Source: Exiguobacterium chiriqhucha RW-2
GTDB lineage: Bacteria; Bacillota; Bacilli; Exiguobacteriales; Exiguobacteriaceae
Direction of reading: 5' to 3'
Length of the DNA: 64,000 nt
Assembly (NCBI RefSeq): GCF_000416965.1
Contig: NZ_ATCL01000014.1
Span: forward strand, 124,001-188,000
Under the pieces are notes generated by a model. The model was not told the DNA's origin, ran no database searches, and saw nothing but the letters and a program-made list of their open reading frames with translations. Of the stretch, positions 1-8,547 are shown piece after piece (the stretch's first letter is position 1; each line of letters starts with the position of its first letter). The translations under genes and the position numbers were made by a program.

Positions 1-1516
1 GAAACGCACCGTCTCGACACTCACGCTTAGCGCGCTTCTTCTTGGGACGCACTCGGTGGCTGATGCCTCGACGTCAATCAAGGAGAAACAAGAGCAGCAG
101 AAGAAAGTGCAAGAGCAACGGAATAACGTCAAACAGAACCAATCGAATACGTCTTCGAAAATTAAGCAAAATAAAAATGAAATCTCGAAAGTTCAAGCTG
201 AAGTCAACAAGATGGATGCCCAACTTCAAGACATCATCAATGATGTCGCAGCGAAACGCCAAGAAATCAAGCGTACTGAGTTGAAAATTGAAGACCTCGA
301 AGCTGACATTAAAGGCTATGAGAAGAAGATGAAGGCTCAAGAAGCAATGATGAAAGAGCGTATGGCCACGATGCAAACGAATGGCGGCGGCTCAATCAAT
401 TGGGCTGAGTTCATCTTCGGTTCGAAAAACTTCTCGGACTTGATCACACGGATGATCACGGCCGGAACGATTCAACGAAGCGACCAAGAGTTGTTTGAAG
501 ACTATGAAGCGACGCGTCAATCGTTACAAGAAGCGCAAGCATCACTTAAAGAAGAACGCACATCGCTCTTGAAGCAACAAAAAGCGCTAGAAGTACGTCA
601 AGCTCAACTCGAGAAGAAGATGAAACAGCGCGAAGCTCGCATCAAAGAGCTCGAGGACAAGAATATCAAATTCGAATCGCAAATCTTCGACCTTCAAGAA
701 ATCGAAGCGACGTTAATCGCGCAAGAAGAAGCGATTGCGGCTGAGATTGAAGCGCAACGTCGTGAGGAAGAAGAAGCGCGTCGTCGTGCTGAAGAGGCGG
801 CTCGTCAAGAAGCAGCCCGTAAAGCTGAAGAAGCTCGCCAAGCAGAAGCGGCGCAAGCAGCAGCAGCGGCCCGTCAAGCAGAAGAAGCAAGAGCGGCAGC
901 GGCTAAAGCCGAGGCAGAACGAGCAGCAGCTCAAAAACAGCAGAACAATAACAATAATACCCAGTCGTCTTCATCTTCAAACCAGACGACACAAAATAGC
1001 ACACCGGCACCGAAACCGGCTGCGCCAGCACCAAAGCCGGCGCCGGCACCGGCGCCTAAACCAGCTCCGACGGCACCGACCACATCGGCACCGGCACCAT
1101 CGGGCGCAATGTTCATTCAACCGACAACGGGACGTTTCTCACAAGGATGGGGACCGGCAAGCGGTCAATTCGGCTACTCGTTCCATAACGGCGTCGATAT
1201 CGCTGGACCTGTCGGAACACCAATCCGTGCCTCGGCAACGGGAACGGTCATCCGTGCAGGCTGGGGTGGCGCATATGGGAATCACGTCATGATCGCCCAC
1301 GTCATCAACGGACAAGTCTGGACGACGGTCTATGCACACTTGAACTCGGTCTCAGTAAGCGCCGGTCAACGTGTGACGCAAGGGTCGAACATCGGTGGAC
1401 TCGGCAACACGGGTAACTCTTCAGGCCCGCACCTTCACTTCGAGATTCACCAAGGAAGCTATTCATATTCAGGAACGAGCGCGGGAAGCACAGTCAACCC
1501 ACGTCAGTTCTTCTGA
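1..1516 (+). CDS. Secreted M23 murein hydrolase with coiled coil, 5'-partial
   Basis: The reading frame is already open at base 2 and encodes the end of a signal peptide (hydrophobic TLTLSALLLG then THSVADA), so the true start lies outside the window. The mature part begins with a long Gln/Lys/Glu-rich coiled coil to about base 950. An Ala/Pro/Lys-rich linker (about 1000-1100) and a C-terminal LytM/peptidase M23 domain follow. Zinc-site residues are visible: His at 1184 and Asp at 1196 (H-N-G-V-D), and the HLH pair at 1430-1438. This is the architecture of EnvC/CwlO-like or MepM-like enzymes that cut peptide cross-links at the cell surface, with the coiled coil as a regulatory or partner-binding arm. 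Family is confident; the exact substrate is not. Confidence 0.93.
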   Translation, partial: KRTVSTLTLSALLLGTHSVADASTSIKEKQEQQKKVQEQRNNVKQNQSNTSSKIKQNKNEISKVQAEVNKMDAQLQDIINDVAAKRQEIKRTELKIEDLEADIKGYEKKMKAQEAMMKERMATMQTNGGGSINWAEFIFGSKNFSDLITRMITAGTIQRSDQELFEDYEATRQSLQEAQASLKEERTSLLKQQKALEVRQAQLEKKMKQREARIKELEDKNIKFESQIFDLQEIEATLIAQEEAIAAEIEAQRREEEEARRRAEEAARQEAARKAEEARQAEAAQAAAAARQAEEARAAAAKAEAERAAAQKQQNNNNNTQSSSSSNQTTQNSTPAPKPAAPAPKPAPAPAPKPAPTAPTTSAPAPSGAMFIQPTTGRFSQGWGPASGQFGYSFHNGVDIAGPVGTPIRASATGTVIRAGWGGAYGNHVMIAHVINGQVWTTVYAHLNSVSVSAGQRVTQGSNIGGLGNTGNSSGPHLHFEIHQGSYSYSGTSAGSTVNPRQFF

Positions 1517-1521
1517 TATTC

Positions 1522-1558
1522 AACGAGGACCCGTCAATCGTGACAGGTCCTCGTTTTG
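1522..1558 (+). terminator. Rho-independent terminator of the M23 gene
   Basis: The arms AACGAGGACC (1522-1531) and GGTCCTCGTT (1546-1555) pair perfectly and are followed by a short T run. It lies six bases after the stop codon. Confidence 0.8.
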
Positions 1559-1572
1559 TGTCCCAGCAAAAC

Positions 1573-1612
1573 TAAAAACAAGCGCCTATCCGTTGCGGAC
1601 AGGCGCTTGTTT
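1573..1612 (-). terminator. Terminator of the amino acid permease gene
   Basis: Perfect stem ACAAGCGCCT (1578-1587) / AGGCGCTTGT (1601-1610). Read leftward it follows the permease stop codon and ends in TTTTT. Confidence 0.8.
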
Positions 1613-2973
1613 CAGTTGGCTTGCTCGATGTCGTCTGATTGATCCTTTGCTTTGCGGAACCGCTCACGGACGAGATAGATGACGGTCAATCCGACCAACC
1701 ATGGAATCCCGAACTTGAGCAGAATATTGAAGTCGGTGAACCATGTTGTGATCATGAGGCTGAGCAATAGTCCGGCACCGAGTAACGGCAAGAACGGGTA
1801 ACCGATCATGCGGACCGGTAATTTGCGTCCTGTCCACTTCTTACGGAAGAACAAGTGGGAGACGAATACCATGAACCATGTGAAGATGGCTCCGAACATC
1901 GAGATGCCCATCAAGAATGGATACGATGTTTCCATGAACACTTGAAGCAACGCCGCGAGAATAATCCCGCCTGTTGAGACGAGCAAAGCGGGCATTGGAA
2001 TCCCGCTAGTGCTGACTTTTTTAAAGATGCGCGGAGCATCACCGGCCTCGGCGAGGGAATACATCATTCGCGTTGACGCGTAGAGCTGTGCATTCATCGC
2101 CGACAAGGCAGCGATTAAGATGACGAAGTTCAAAATGCCAGCAGCGCCAGGCACGTCGAACTGTTGCATGACGAGAACGAACGGGCTTTGATCGATGCCC
2201 GCTTGCTGCCATGGGATGAGCATGAGCATGATCCCAATCGTGATGAGATAAAAGAACGTCAGACGGAACACAGTCGCGCGCAACGCTTTCGGTACGGCGC
2301 GGTCCGGGTCTTTCGCTTCGCCGGCCGTGACGGCGACGAGCTCGGTCCCGAGGAAACTGAAGAGCGAGATGAAAATCGTCACCCACATCCCGTAAAACCC
2401 GAAGGCGAAGAAACCTTCATCGCCGGTCGTGATCGATTCGATTGGTGAACCGGGTTGACCGAACAGCGTGGCGGCACCGAGGACGATAAACAGAATGATG
2501 GCCGTCACTTTGATGAACGATAACCAGTATTCGGTCGTCCCGAACGTATGGACGTGCCGGGCGTTGACGTAGATGAGCAATCCGCCGAATACGGCGACCC
2601 AGACGAATCCGTTCACGTCGGGGAACCAGTACCGCATATAGATGGCGATTGCGCTCACTTCGACGCCGATGGCGAGGACGTTGGCGACCCAGTACGAGTA
2701 GCGGACCAAAAAGCCGGCGAGCGGATGGACATAGCGTTCGGCGATTGTGCCGAACGAGCCCGAGGTCGGATGGGCGACGGTCATCTCAGCGAGACAGCCC
2801 ATCAATAACAGGACGATGAAGGCTCCGATGGCGTAACTGACGAGCACACTCGGTCCTGCCGTTTGGATAGCGAGCCCGCTTCCGAGGAAGAGGCCCGTCC
2901 CGATGGCGCTACCGAGCGAAATCATCGTCAACTGCCGCGTGGACAGTTCACGTTTTAATTTGCTAGTTTCCAA
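1612..2973 (-). CDS. APC-superfamily amino acid permease (AAT family)
   Basis: About 453 residues with some twelve predicted membrane segments. It opens with the APC-family signature (LGSAIGTGLFLGSG at the first helix) and ends in a short charged cytoplasmic tail. Members such as B. subtilis YbxG import amino acids by proton symport. A TTG at 2979 is in frame but sits only two bases from the Shine-Dalgarno AAAGGAGA, so the TTG at 2973 (eight bases away) is the better start. It diverges from the tryptophan operon but has its own promoter and no T-box, so a tryptophan link is not shown. Substrate is unknown; an aromatic or basic amino acid would be a guess. Confidence 0.88.
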   Translation of the reverse strand: METSKLKRELSTRQLTMISLGSAIGTGLFLGSGLAIQTAGPSVLVSYAIGAFIVLLLMGCLAEMTVAHPTSGSFGTIAERYVHPLAGFLVRYSYWVANVLAIGVEVSAIAIYMRYWFPDVNGFVWVAVFGGLLIYVNARHVHTFGTTEYWLSFIKVTAIILFIVLGAATLFGQPGSPIESITTGDEGFFAFGFYGMWVTIFISLFSFLGTELVAVTAGEAKDPDRAVPKALRATVFRLTFFYLITIGIMLMLIPWQQAGIDQSPFVLVMQQFDVPGAAGILNFVILIAALSAMNAQLYASTRMMYSLAEAGDAPRIFKKVSTSGIPMPALLVSTGGIILAALLQVFMETSYPFLMGISMFGAIFTWFMVFVSHLFFRKKWTGRKLPVRMIGYPFLPLLGAGLLLSLMITTWFTDFNILLKFGIPWLVGLTVIYLVRERFRKAKDQSDDIEQAN

Positions 2974-3014
2974 AGTCAATTCTCCTTTAGTTGAGTGAAG
3001 TGTTGTTGGGGACG

Positions 3015-3044
3015 ACTATAGCAGACAAAAAAATCAAGTGTCAA
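3015..3044 (-). promoter_or_regulatory. Sigma-A promoter of the permease gene
   Basis: Read leftward: TTGACA (3044-3039), an 18-base spacer and TATAGT (3020-3015), about 36 bases before the permease start. Confidence 0.7.
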
Positions 3045-3116
3045 CTCGCGAAATCGCAAAAGACGGTATCGATTCGGCCGCACCTATAGAAGCAAAGTTT
3101 TTTTACATGCTTTTGT

Positions 3117-3145
3117 TTGACAGGAGGTTTCTCGACCTGTATAGT
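3117..3145 (+). promoter_or_regulatory. trp promoter: Sigma-A promoter of the trp operon leader
   Basis: TTGACA (3117-3122), a 17-base spacer and TATAGT (3140-3145). Transcription would start near 3152, giving a leader of about 580 bases that contains two T-box elements. Confidence 0.8.
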
Positions 3146-3174
3146 ACGAGTTAACTTAATTGAAACGAATAAAG

Positions 3175-3435
3175 GCGTCGACGAAGAGAAGTAACGACGG
3201 TCCCCGTATGACAGAGAGCTGATGGTTGGTGTGAATCAGTATGCGGGACGTCGCGAATGGACTTCCGAGCTCTAAACCGAAACTTTTAGTAGGCTTTAGC
3301 GGGTCACCCACCGTTACCATGGGAAAGCGGATGTTTGTCCGTGAAGTGGGTTCTACGGAACCAACGAAGGTGGCACCACGGGGTTACTCGTCCTTCTCAT
3401 AGCGCAAGCTATGAGTCGGGAGGGTAACCCTTTTT
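3175..3435 (+). promoter_or_regulatory. T-box: T-box riboswitch 1, tryptophan (UGG specifier)
   Basis: All T-box landmarks are present in order: AGAAGTA of the specifier loop, AGAGAGC of the distal stem I, and the specifier itself after GAA (TGG, 3258-3260). The T-box proper AAGGTGGCACCACGG is at 3367-3381. Its 3' part overlaps a terminator whose outer arms are GGGTTAC (3381-3387) and GTAACCC (3424-3430), enclosing CTCATAGC-GCAA-GCTATGAG and followed by TTTTT. T-boxes sense uncharged tRNA; the codon UGG indicates tRNA-Trp. High uncharged tRNA would favour the antiterminator. Confidence 0.93.
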
Positions 3436-3460
3436 CGTTTCAACACATCATAAATCAGTG

Positions 3461-3700
3461 ATTGAGAAGAGTAGCGTGAACAAGTCTCGTTCAGAGAGCC
3501 GGGGGTGGTGGGATCCCGGCCGAGGCCATCACGTGAATGGGCTCATGAGAGCATGGCTGAACCAAGTAGGTCATGACGGTTTCCTCCGTTATCGGGATAC
3601 GATGTGATAGCATCGGAAAGTGGGATCAATCGATCCAACGAGAGGTGGCACCGCGGTCCATACCGTCCTCCATACGACAGACGTCGTATGGAGTTTTTTT
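3461..3700 (+). promoter_or_regulatory. T-box: T-box riboswitch 2, tryptophan (UGG specifier)
   Basis: A second complete element directly downstream of the first. It has AGAAGAGTAG at the base of stem I, CAGAGAGCC at 3492, and the specifier TGG at 3538-3540, again directly after GAA. The T-box sequence AGAGGTGGCACCGCGG is at 3641-3656. The terminator is an 11-bp perfect stem CTCCATACGAC (3668-3678) / GTCGTATGGAG (3683-3693) with seven Ts. It ends 30 bases before trpD. The two elements in series should multiply the response to tryptophan starvation. Confidence 0.94.
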
Positions 3701-3729
3701 ATACCCAAAATGCTTGAGGAGGAACGGAC

Positions 3730-4719
3730 ATGTTAACACGACTATTGACGAACCCATTGACGACGAATGAAATGAAACTGGCAGCGGCCGAGCTGTTCCA
3801 AGCCGATGAAGCGCAAATCGCCGAGGTGTTACTCGCGATGAAAGCGCGCGGTGAGACGGCTGAGGAGATGGCCGGACTCGCTGACTATATTCGTGAGGCG
3901 GCAACGTTCCCCGAGACGACGCTCCCTGTGCTCGACGTCTGTGGCACAGGCGGTGACGGGGCGAACACGTTCAACATCAGCTCGACGGTCGCGTTCGTCT
4001 TGGCGGGGCTCGACATCCCGGTCGCCAAACATGGGAATCGCAGCGTGTCGAGCCGGTCAGGCAGTGCCGACGTCCTCGAGTCATTGAATATCCCGATCGT
4101 CCAAAGTCATGAGGCGATGCTCGCCGACCTTGAGCGGACGAACTTGAGTTTCTTGTTCGCCCAACACATCCATCCGGTCATGAAACACGTCATGCCGGTC
4201 CGGAAACGACTCGCAACGGCGACCATCTTCAATCAAATCGGCCCGTTGACGAACCCGCTCAAGCCGAAGCGGCAATTGATCGGCGTGTACCATCCATCGC
4301 TCATCGAGAAGATGGCGACGGCGATGCGCCACCTCGGCGTCGAGCGCGGAATGGTCGTCCATGGGGCGGGCGGGCTGGATGAAGCGAGTCTCGCTGGAAG
4401 AAATGACGTCTTGTTCTTCAACGGCGACAAAGTGGCCCGTTACACCGTCGACCCGCGCGACGTCGGATTGATGCGAGCTCCGCTGTCGGCCTTGCAAGGC
4501 GGGACACCAGCTGAGAATGCGGCGACGCTCCTGGCCGTCTTGAACGGAGAGCAGGGACCGGCGCGAGACGTCGTCTTATTGAACGCCGCGCTCGCCCTCT
4601 GCACATATGGGACGGTCCAGACGCTTCGTGAAGGTGTCGCGGTGGCAACGGCAAGCATTGATGAAGGGCACGCCATCCGCGTGCTCAAACAATTACAACG
4701 AACGGAGGTTGGCGCATGA
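3730..4719 (+). CDS. trpD: Anthranilate phosphoribosyltransferase
   Basis: TrpD transfers the phosphoribosyl group of PRPP to anthranilate, the second step from chorismate to tryptophan. The 329-residue product has the usual family length, with the glycine-rich PRPP loop CGTGGDG at residues 71-77, then FNISS, and the GNRSVSSRSGSADVLE block that binds anthranilate and Mg-PRPP. The ATG follows GAGGAGGAAC at good spacing. It is the first gene after the tandem T-boxes and overlaps trpC by four bases (ATGA). No trpE or trpG precedes it, so anthranilate must come from elsewhere. Confidence 0.97.
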   Translation: MLTRLLTNPLTTNEMKLAAAELFQADEAQIAEVLLAMKARGETAEEMAGLADYIREAATFPETTLPVLDVCGTGGDGANTFNISSTVAFVLAGLDIPVAKHGNRSVSSRSGSADVLESLNIPIVQSHEAMLADLERTNLSFLFAQHIHPVMKHVMPVRKRLATATIFNQIGPLTNPLKPKRQLIGVYHPSLIEKMATAMRHLGVERGMVVHGAGGLDEASLAGRNDVLFFNGDKVARYTVDPRDVGLMRAPLSALQGGTPAENAATLLAVLNGEQGPARDVVLLNAALALCTYGTVQTLREGVAVATASIDEGHAIRVLKQLQRTEVGA

Positions 4720-5477
4720 GCTACTTGACGAAAATCATCGGAACGAAAATTGAAGAGGTCAATCAGATGGAAGACATCGAGGTGACGCGGACGACAGCCA
4801 TCTCATTACCGCTTTTAATGAAGGACGGCTTTCATGTCATCGCCGAAATTAAGCGGTCCTCCCCGTCAAAAGGAGTGATTCGCCAAGAAGTGGACGTCGT
4901 GAGCCGGGCCCGCACGTATGAACAGGCAGGGGCGACAATGATTTCCGTTTTGACGGATACGACCTACTTCAACGGTTCGTTCAACGACTTGCGTGATGTC
5001 GCGGCCGCTGTTGAGATCCCAGTCCTCTGCAAAGACTTTATCATCGATGAACGACAGCTCGACCGGGCGAAGGAAGCTGGAGCGAGTGCGGCACTATTGA
5101 TTGTTGCTGCGCTCCATCCGAGCCGGCTTCATACGTTAAAACAGTATGCGCGGTCCATCGGCCTCGACGTGCTTGTCGAAGTTCATGATGAGGCCGAGCT
5201 CCAGACGGCGCTCGAACTGGGCGATGTGTTGATTGGCATCAACAATCGAAACTTGAAGACGTTCGAGGTCTCGCTCGACACGTCGGTCGACTTGATGAAG
5301 AAGTATCCAGATGTCGCGTTCGTCAGCGAGAGCGGCGTCAGCACAGGCGAGGCGGCCCGTCGGTTACAGACGGCCGGGGCCCGAGCGATTCTCGTCGGGG
5401 AGGCGCTCATGCGACAGGACGACCCGACAGCCTTGATTGAGGAGTTGACATCATGTTCGTTAAAATATGTGGATTGA
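4716..5477 (+). CDS. trpC: Indole-3-glycerol-phosphate synthase
   Basis: TrpC closes the ring of CdRP to indole-3-glycerol phosphate with loss of CO2 and water. The 253-residue (beta/alpha)8 protein carries the signature IAEIKRSSPSKG (residues 42-53, with catalytic Glu44 and Lys46), LCKDFIID with the second catalytic lysine, and INNRNLKTF plus SESGV near the phosphate site. Its ATG overlaps the trpD stop (ATGA) and its 3' end overlaps trpF by 25 bases, which suggests translational coupling along the operon. Confidence 0.97.
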   Translation: MSYLTKIIGTKIEEVNQMEDIEVTRTTAISLPLLMKDGFHVIAEIKRSSPSKGVIRQEVDVVSRARTYEQAGATMISVLTDTTYFNGSFNDLRDVAAAVEIPVLCKDFIIDERQLDRAKEAGASAALLIVAALHPSRLHTLKQYARSIGLDVLVEVHDEAELQTALELGDVLIGINNRNLKTFEVSLDTSVDLMKKYPDVAFVSESGVSTGEAARRLQTAGARAILVGEALMRQDDPTALIEELTSCSLKYVD

Positions 5478-6025
5478 CGACGGAAGCGAGTGTCGCGACG
5501 GCGATCGAGGCCGGAGCGGACGCTATCGGATTCGTCTTTGCGAACAGTTCGCGCCAAATCGACATCGCGACGGCGCAACGGCTTCGGGGGTTCATCCCGG
5601 AAGATGTCCGAGTCGTCGGCGTATTTCTCGATCCAACAATCAAAGAGGTCGAAGCTGCCGTCGCTTGCGGGTTGACCGACATTCAATTGCACCGCCGGAC
5701 GCGGCCGCTTGAAACGTTCCGTCAGTTCGGTCTCCCGATCATCGAAGCGGATCACCAGTCTGAGGCCGACGTCATTCTTCTCGACGCACCGACACCGGGC
5801 AGTGGGCAGGCGCTCGATTGGGCGACGCTCGAACGGCCGGAGCAGACGTTTTGGCTCGCCGGTGGATTGAATGTCGACAATGTCGGTGCGGCGATTCGCG
5901 CCATGCGACCGGACGGCGTCGATGTCTCAAGTGGTGTGGAGACGAATGGACAGAAAGATCACGATAAGATTCGCGCGTTCATCCGACGCGCCAAGGAGGA
6001 AACACAATGTATACACAACCAGTGA
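5453..6025 (+). CDS. trpF: Phosphoribosylanthranilate isomerase
   Basis: TrpF carries out the Amadori rearrangement of PRA to CdRP, the step between TrpD and TrpC. The N-terminus [10 protein letters not shown] contains the catalytic cysteine (Cys6) of the KxCG motif. [11 protein letters not shown] and the C-terminal DVSSGVE that binds phosphate are also present. At 190 residues it is slightly shorter than the common 200-210. The start lies inside trpC and the stop lies 19 bases into trpB, so both junctions overlap. Confidence 0.95.
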   Translation: MFVKICGLTTEASVATAIEAGADAIGFVFANSSRQIDIATAQRLRGFIPEDVRVVGVFLDPTIKEVEAAVACGLTDIQLHRRTRPLETFRQFGLPIIEADHQSEADVILLDAPTPGSGQALDWATLERPEQTFWLAGGLNVDNVGAAIRAMRPDGVDVSSGVETNGQKDHDKIRAFIRRAKEETQCIHNQ

Positions 6026-7188
6026 ACGGAAAGTTTGGACCATATGGCGGAAAATATATCCCTGAGACGCTCATGCAAGCAGTCGAAGAGCTCGAAGTGG
6101 CTTACGAGGAAGCGAAACAAGACCCTGAATTCCAGGAACGCTTCAACGATCTCCTCAGCGAATACGTCGGTCGAGAAACGCCACTCTATTATGCGGAGAA
6201 CATGAGCCGCCGCCTCGGGACGAATGTCTATTTAAAACGAGAAGATTTGAACCATACCGGTGCCCACAAAATCAACAACACGATCGGCCAGGCGCTCCTC
6301 GCCAAACGAATGGGCAAACAAAAAGTCGTCGCCGAAACAGGCGCCGGACAGCACGGAGTCGCTACGGCGACGGTATGTGCGCTGCTCAATCTCGAATGTA
6401 CGATTTTCATGGGTGAGGTCGACGTCGAACGTCAAGAATTGAACGTATTTCGAATGGAGTTACTCGGTGCGAAAGTCGTTCCCGTTAAGTCGGGGAGTCG
6501 AACGTTAAAAGATGCCGTCAACGAGGCGCTCCGTTACTGGGTCAAACATGTCGATGACACGCATTACGTGATGGGGTCGGTGCTCGGACCGCACCCGTTC
6601 CCGACGATGGTCCGCGATTTCCAAAGCGTTATCGGGACAGAGACACGTCGTCAAGTGCTCGAGAAGACAGGTCGTCTCCCTGACGCGGTCGTTGCCTGTG
6701 TCGGCGGCGGTAGCAATGCGATGGGCATGTTCTATCCGTTCTTGAATGACGAAACAGTCGCCTTATACGGTGTCGAGGCAGCAGGGAGCGGTGTCGACAC
6801 GGACAAGCATGCGGCAACGCTCACGAAGGGCGAGGTCGGGGTGCTTCACGGGTCGCTCATGTACGTGCTCCAGGACGCAGCCGGGCAAATCCAGGAAGCC
6901 CACTCGATTTCGGCCGGACTCGATTATCCGGGTGTCGGACCAGAACACAGCTTCTTGAAAGATATCGAACGGGTCCGCTACGCGGCGGTCACGGACGAGG
7001 ACGCACTCGCAGCCTGCATGTCGCTCAGCCGCCAAGAAGGGATTATTCCGGCACTTGAGTCATCGCATGCGCTCGCTTATGCGGAAACGCTCGCCCAAAC
7101 GATGGACGAGGACGACGTGCTCGTCATCTGTCTATCTGGTCGCGGGGATAAGGATGTTCATACGATTCGAGAAAGGGTGACTCAATGA
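6007..7188 (+). CDS. trpB: Tryptophan synthase beta chain
   Basis: TrpB condenses indole with serine using PLP. The 393-residue protein starts [17 protein letters not shown], typical of the standard TrpB1 form that pairs with TrpA. The PLP lysine is Lys88 in [11 protein letters not shown], the indole-tunnel glutamate lies in ETGAGQHG, and the phosphate loop is GGGSNAMG. An AAGGAGGAAAC ribosome site lies inside the end of trpF. It overlaps trpA by four bases (ATGA), matching the fixed 1:1 complex. Confidence 0.98.
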   Translation: MYTQPVNGKFGPYGGKYIPETLMQAVEELEVAYEEAKQDPEFQERFNDLLSEYVGRETPLYYAENMSRRLGTNVYLKREDLNHTGAHKINNTIGQALLAKRMGKQKVVAETGAGQHGVATATVCALLNLECTIFMGEVDVERQELNVFRMELLGAKVVPVKSGSRTLKDAVNEALRYWVKHVDDTHYVMGSVLGPHPFPTMVRDFQSVIGTETRRQVLEKTGRLPDAVVACVGGGSNAMGMFYPFLNDETVALYGVEAAGSGVDTDKHAATLTKGEVGVLHGSLMYVLQDAAGQIQEAHSISAGLDYPGVGPEHSFLKDIERVRYAAVTDEDALAACMSLSRQEGIIPALESSHALAYAETLAQTMDEDDVLVICLSGRGDKDVHTIRERVTQ

Positions 7189-7964
7189 TGAGATTAGATG
7201 AAGCGATTCGACAGCGAAGTGAAGGGACGGCGTTCGTCCCGTACATCATGGCCGGGGACGGCGGACTCGATCACTTGATTCCGACGATTGAACGGCTAGA
7301 AGCGATGGGAGCGACGGCCATCGAACTCGGAATTCCATTCTCGGATCCGGTGGCAGACGGTCCCATCATCGAGGCGGCTGGAATGCGCGCCCTCGAACAA
7401 GGTGTGACGTTGACGGACGTGTTGGACCGTTTAATAGAAGGAACGGGTCGTTTTTCGGTGCCGATCGTCTTGATGACTTACTTGAATCCGGTGTTCCGGT
7501 TCGGGGTCGAGCGTTTCTTCGAGCGGACGGCAGCGTCTGGGGTCAGCGGCGTCATCATTCCCGATTTGCCGTTTGAAGAGAGCCTCGATTTGTTCGCTGG
7601 CATCGATCGTCACGGAGTCGCGGTCGTACCGCTCGTCACGTTGACGAGCAGTCAGACCCGCATCGACACGATTCTGGATCAGGCGGAAGGATTCGTCTAT
7701 GCGGTGACGCTCAAAGGGACGACCGGGAAGACGGACGTGTTCCCGGATGAGTTACTCGAGCACTTGCGTTCGTTGACGGCACGGTCGCCGGTACCGGTGC
7801 TCGCCGGTTTTGGTGTCCATCGCACCGATCAGGTCCGGACGCTCGGGTCAGCCTGTGACGGGGTCGTCGTCGGTAGTTTCATCGTCGAGGCGCTCCATGC
7901 GGGACGTGAACAGGACGTGGCCACGTTGATTGCATCGGCGCGGACGGTCAACGCAAAAAAATAA
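7185..7964 (+). CDS. trpA: Tryptophan synthase alpha chain
   Basis: TrpA cleaves indole-3-glycerol phosphate and channels indole to TrpB. The 259-residue TIM barrel has catalytic Glu47 in [10 protein letters not shown] and Asp58 in VADGP, matching Glu49 and Asp60 of the enteric enzyme. A KGTTG loop and GFGV phosphate-site motif follow. Two ATGs are adjacent (7185 and 7188); either could serve. It ends the operon, its stop codon lying in the first arm of the terminator. Confidence 0.97.
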   Translation: MMRLDEAIRQRSEGTAFVPYIMAGDGGLDHLIPTIERLEAMGATAIELGIPFSDPVADGPIIEAAGMRALEQGVTLTDVLDRLIEGTGRFSVPIVLMTYLNPVFRFGVERFFERTAASGVSGVIIPDLPFEESLDLFAGIDRHGVAVVPLVTLTSSQTRIDTILDQAEGFVYAVTLKGTTGKTDVFPDELLEHLRSLTARSPVPVLAGFGVHRTDQVRTLGSACDGVVVGSFIVEALHAGREQDVATLIASARTVNAKK

Positions 7965-7993
7965 GGGTCGTGCCTCGGCACGATCCTTATTTA
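7959..7993. terminator. Bidirectional terminator between trpA and hsp20
   Basis: A 16-bp stem with one mismatch (7959-7974 against 7977-7992) has A-rich and T-rich ends, so it can stop both the trp operon and the leftward hsp20 transcript. Both stop codons lie within it. Confidence 0.85.
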
Positions 7994-8434
7994 TTCTTCG
8001 ATTTCAATGGTGCGGGTGCTCGAGCCGTCATCGGCTTTCGGTACGGTCAAGTGGAGCACGCCGTCTGACAGTTTCGCTTTGATGGCATCTTCTTTCACGT
8101 TCGGTAGATAGAGTGAACGTTGCATCGATGTGACGCGGCGTTCCCGATAGACGTAGTCTTTGTCTTCTTCCCTCTCTTCACGTTGGTCGACCGAGAGGAT
8201 GAGATAGTCTTTGTCGTAGCGGATGTGAATGTTATCTTTTTTGATACCTGGCATCTCGGCCTCGATGACGTATTGGCCGTCCTGGTCCCGGACGTCGAGT
8301 TTGAACGAGTCGAGGAACGACGTCGCGCCGTCTTTCGGATCGAACAGTTGATTCATCCGATCAAAGACGTCGCCGAACAAATCTTTGCGCAATCGCTCGA
8401 GCTCATTCTTCCGGAATGGCGTCAAATCGAACAT
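7991..8434 (-). CDS. hsp20: Hsp20-family small heat shock protein
   Basis: A 147-residue alpha-crystallin-type holdase that binds unfolding proteins without ATP and assembles into oligomers. The N-terminal part (MFDLTPFRKNELERL) is followed by the alpha-crystallin domain from about residue 40 (FKLDVRDQDGQYVIEAEMPG). The conserved GVLHLTVPK segment lies near the C-terminus. The start at 8434 is chosen because TAAAGGGGGAA sits seven bases before it; the frame extends upstream into a terminator hairpin but has no ribosome site there. There is no CIRCE element, so HrcA control is not indicated. Confidence 0.93.
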   Translation of the reverse strand: MFDLTPFRKNELERLRKDLFGDVFDRMNQLFDPKDGATSFLDSFKLDVRDQDGQYVIEAEMPGIKKDNIHIRYDKDYLILSVDQREEREEDKDYVYRERRVTSMQRSLYLPNVKEDAIKAKLSDGVLHLTVPKADDGSSTRTIEIEE

Positions 8435-8450
8435 ACAAATTCCCCCTTTA

Positions 8451-8500
8451 AAAAACGGACAGAGTAGAAGTGTTGTCACTTTTACTCTGTCCGTTTTTAG
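8451..8500 (-). terminator. 22-bp hairpin between the antiporter gene and hsp20
   Basis: Outer arms of 16 bases pair perfectly (8451-8466 with 8483-8498), continued by a six-pair inner stem and a TTGT loop. Read leftward it ends in a T run, so it looks like the terminator of the antiporter gene. The run is followed at once by the hsp20 ribosome-binding site, leaving no space for a promoter between hairpin and gene. Confidence 0.85.
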
Positions 8501-8547
8501 CTAAGGATAAACGTAATCGACGTGACAGTTCAATGAAGAAAAGAGGG

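Noticed and set aside
890-1110. DNA-level tandem repeat in the M23 gene
   Set aside because: GCA/GCG and CCG/GCA-rich codons produce low-complexity DNA; it is an Ala/Glu coiled coil plus Ala/Pro/Lys linker, not a satellite.
735-1292. 185-codon frame rich in Arg, Lys and Gln
   Set aside because: Frame-shifted reading of the coiled coil and Pro/Ala linker of the M23 protein.
4081-4497. 138-codon minus-strand frame within trpD
   Set aside because: Shadow of trpD, which is complete and correctly framed.
8435-8547. CIRCE element controlling hsp20
   Set aside because: No TTAGCACTC-N9-GAGTGCTAA; the inverted repeat is GC-centred and ends in a T run like a terminator.
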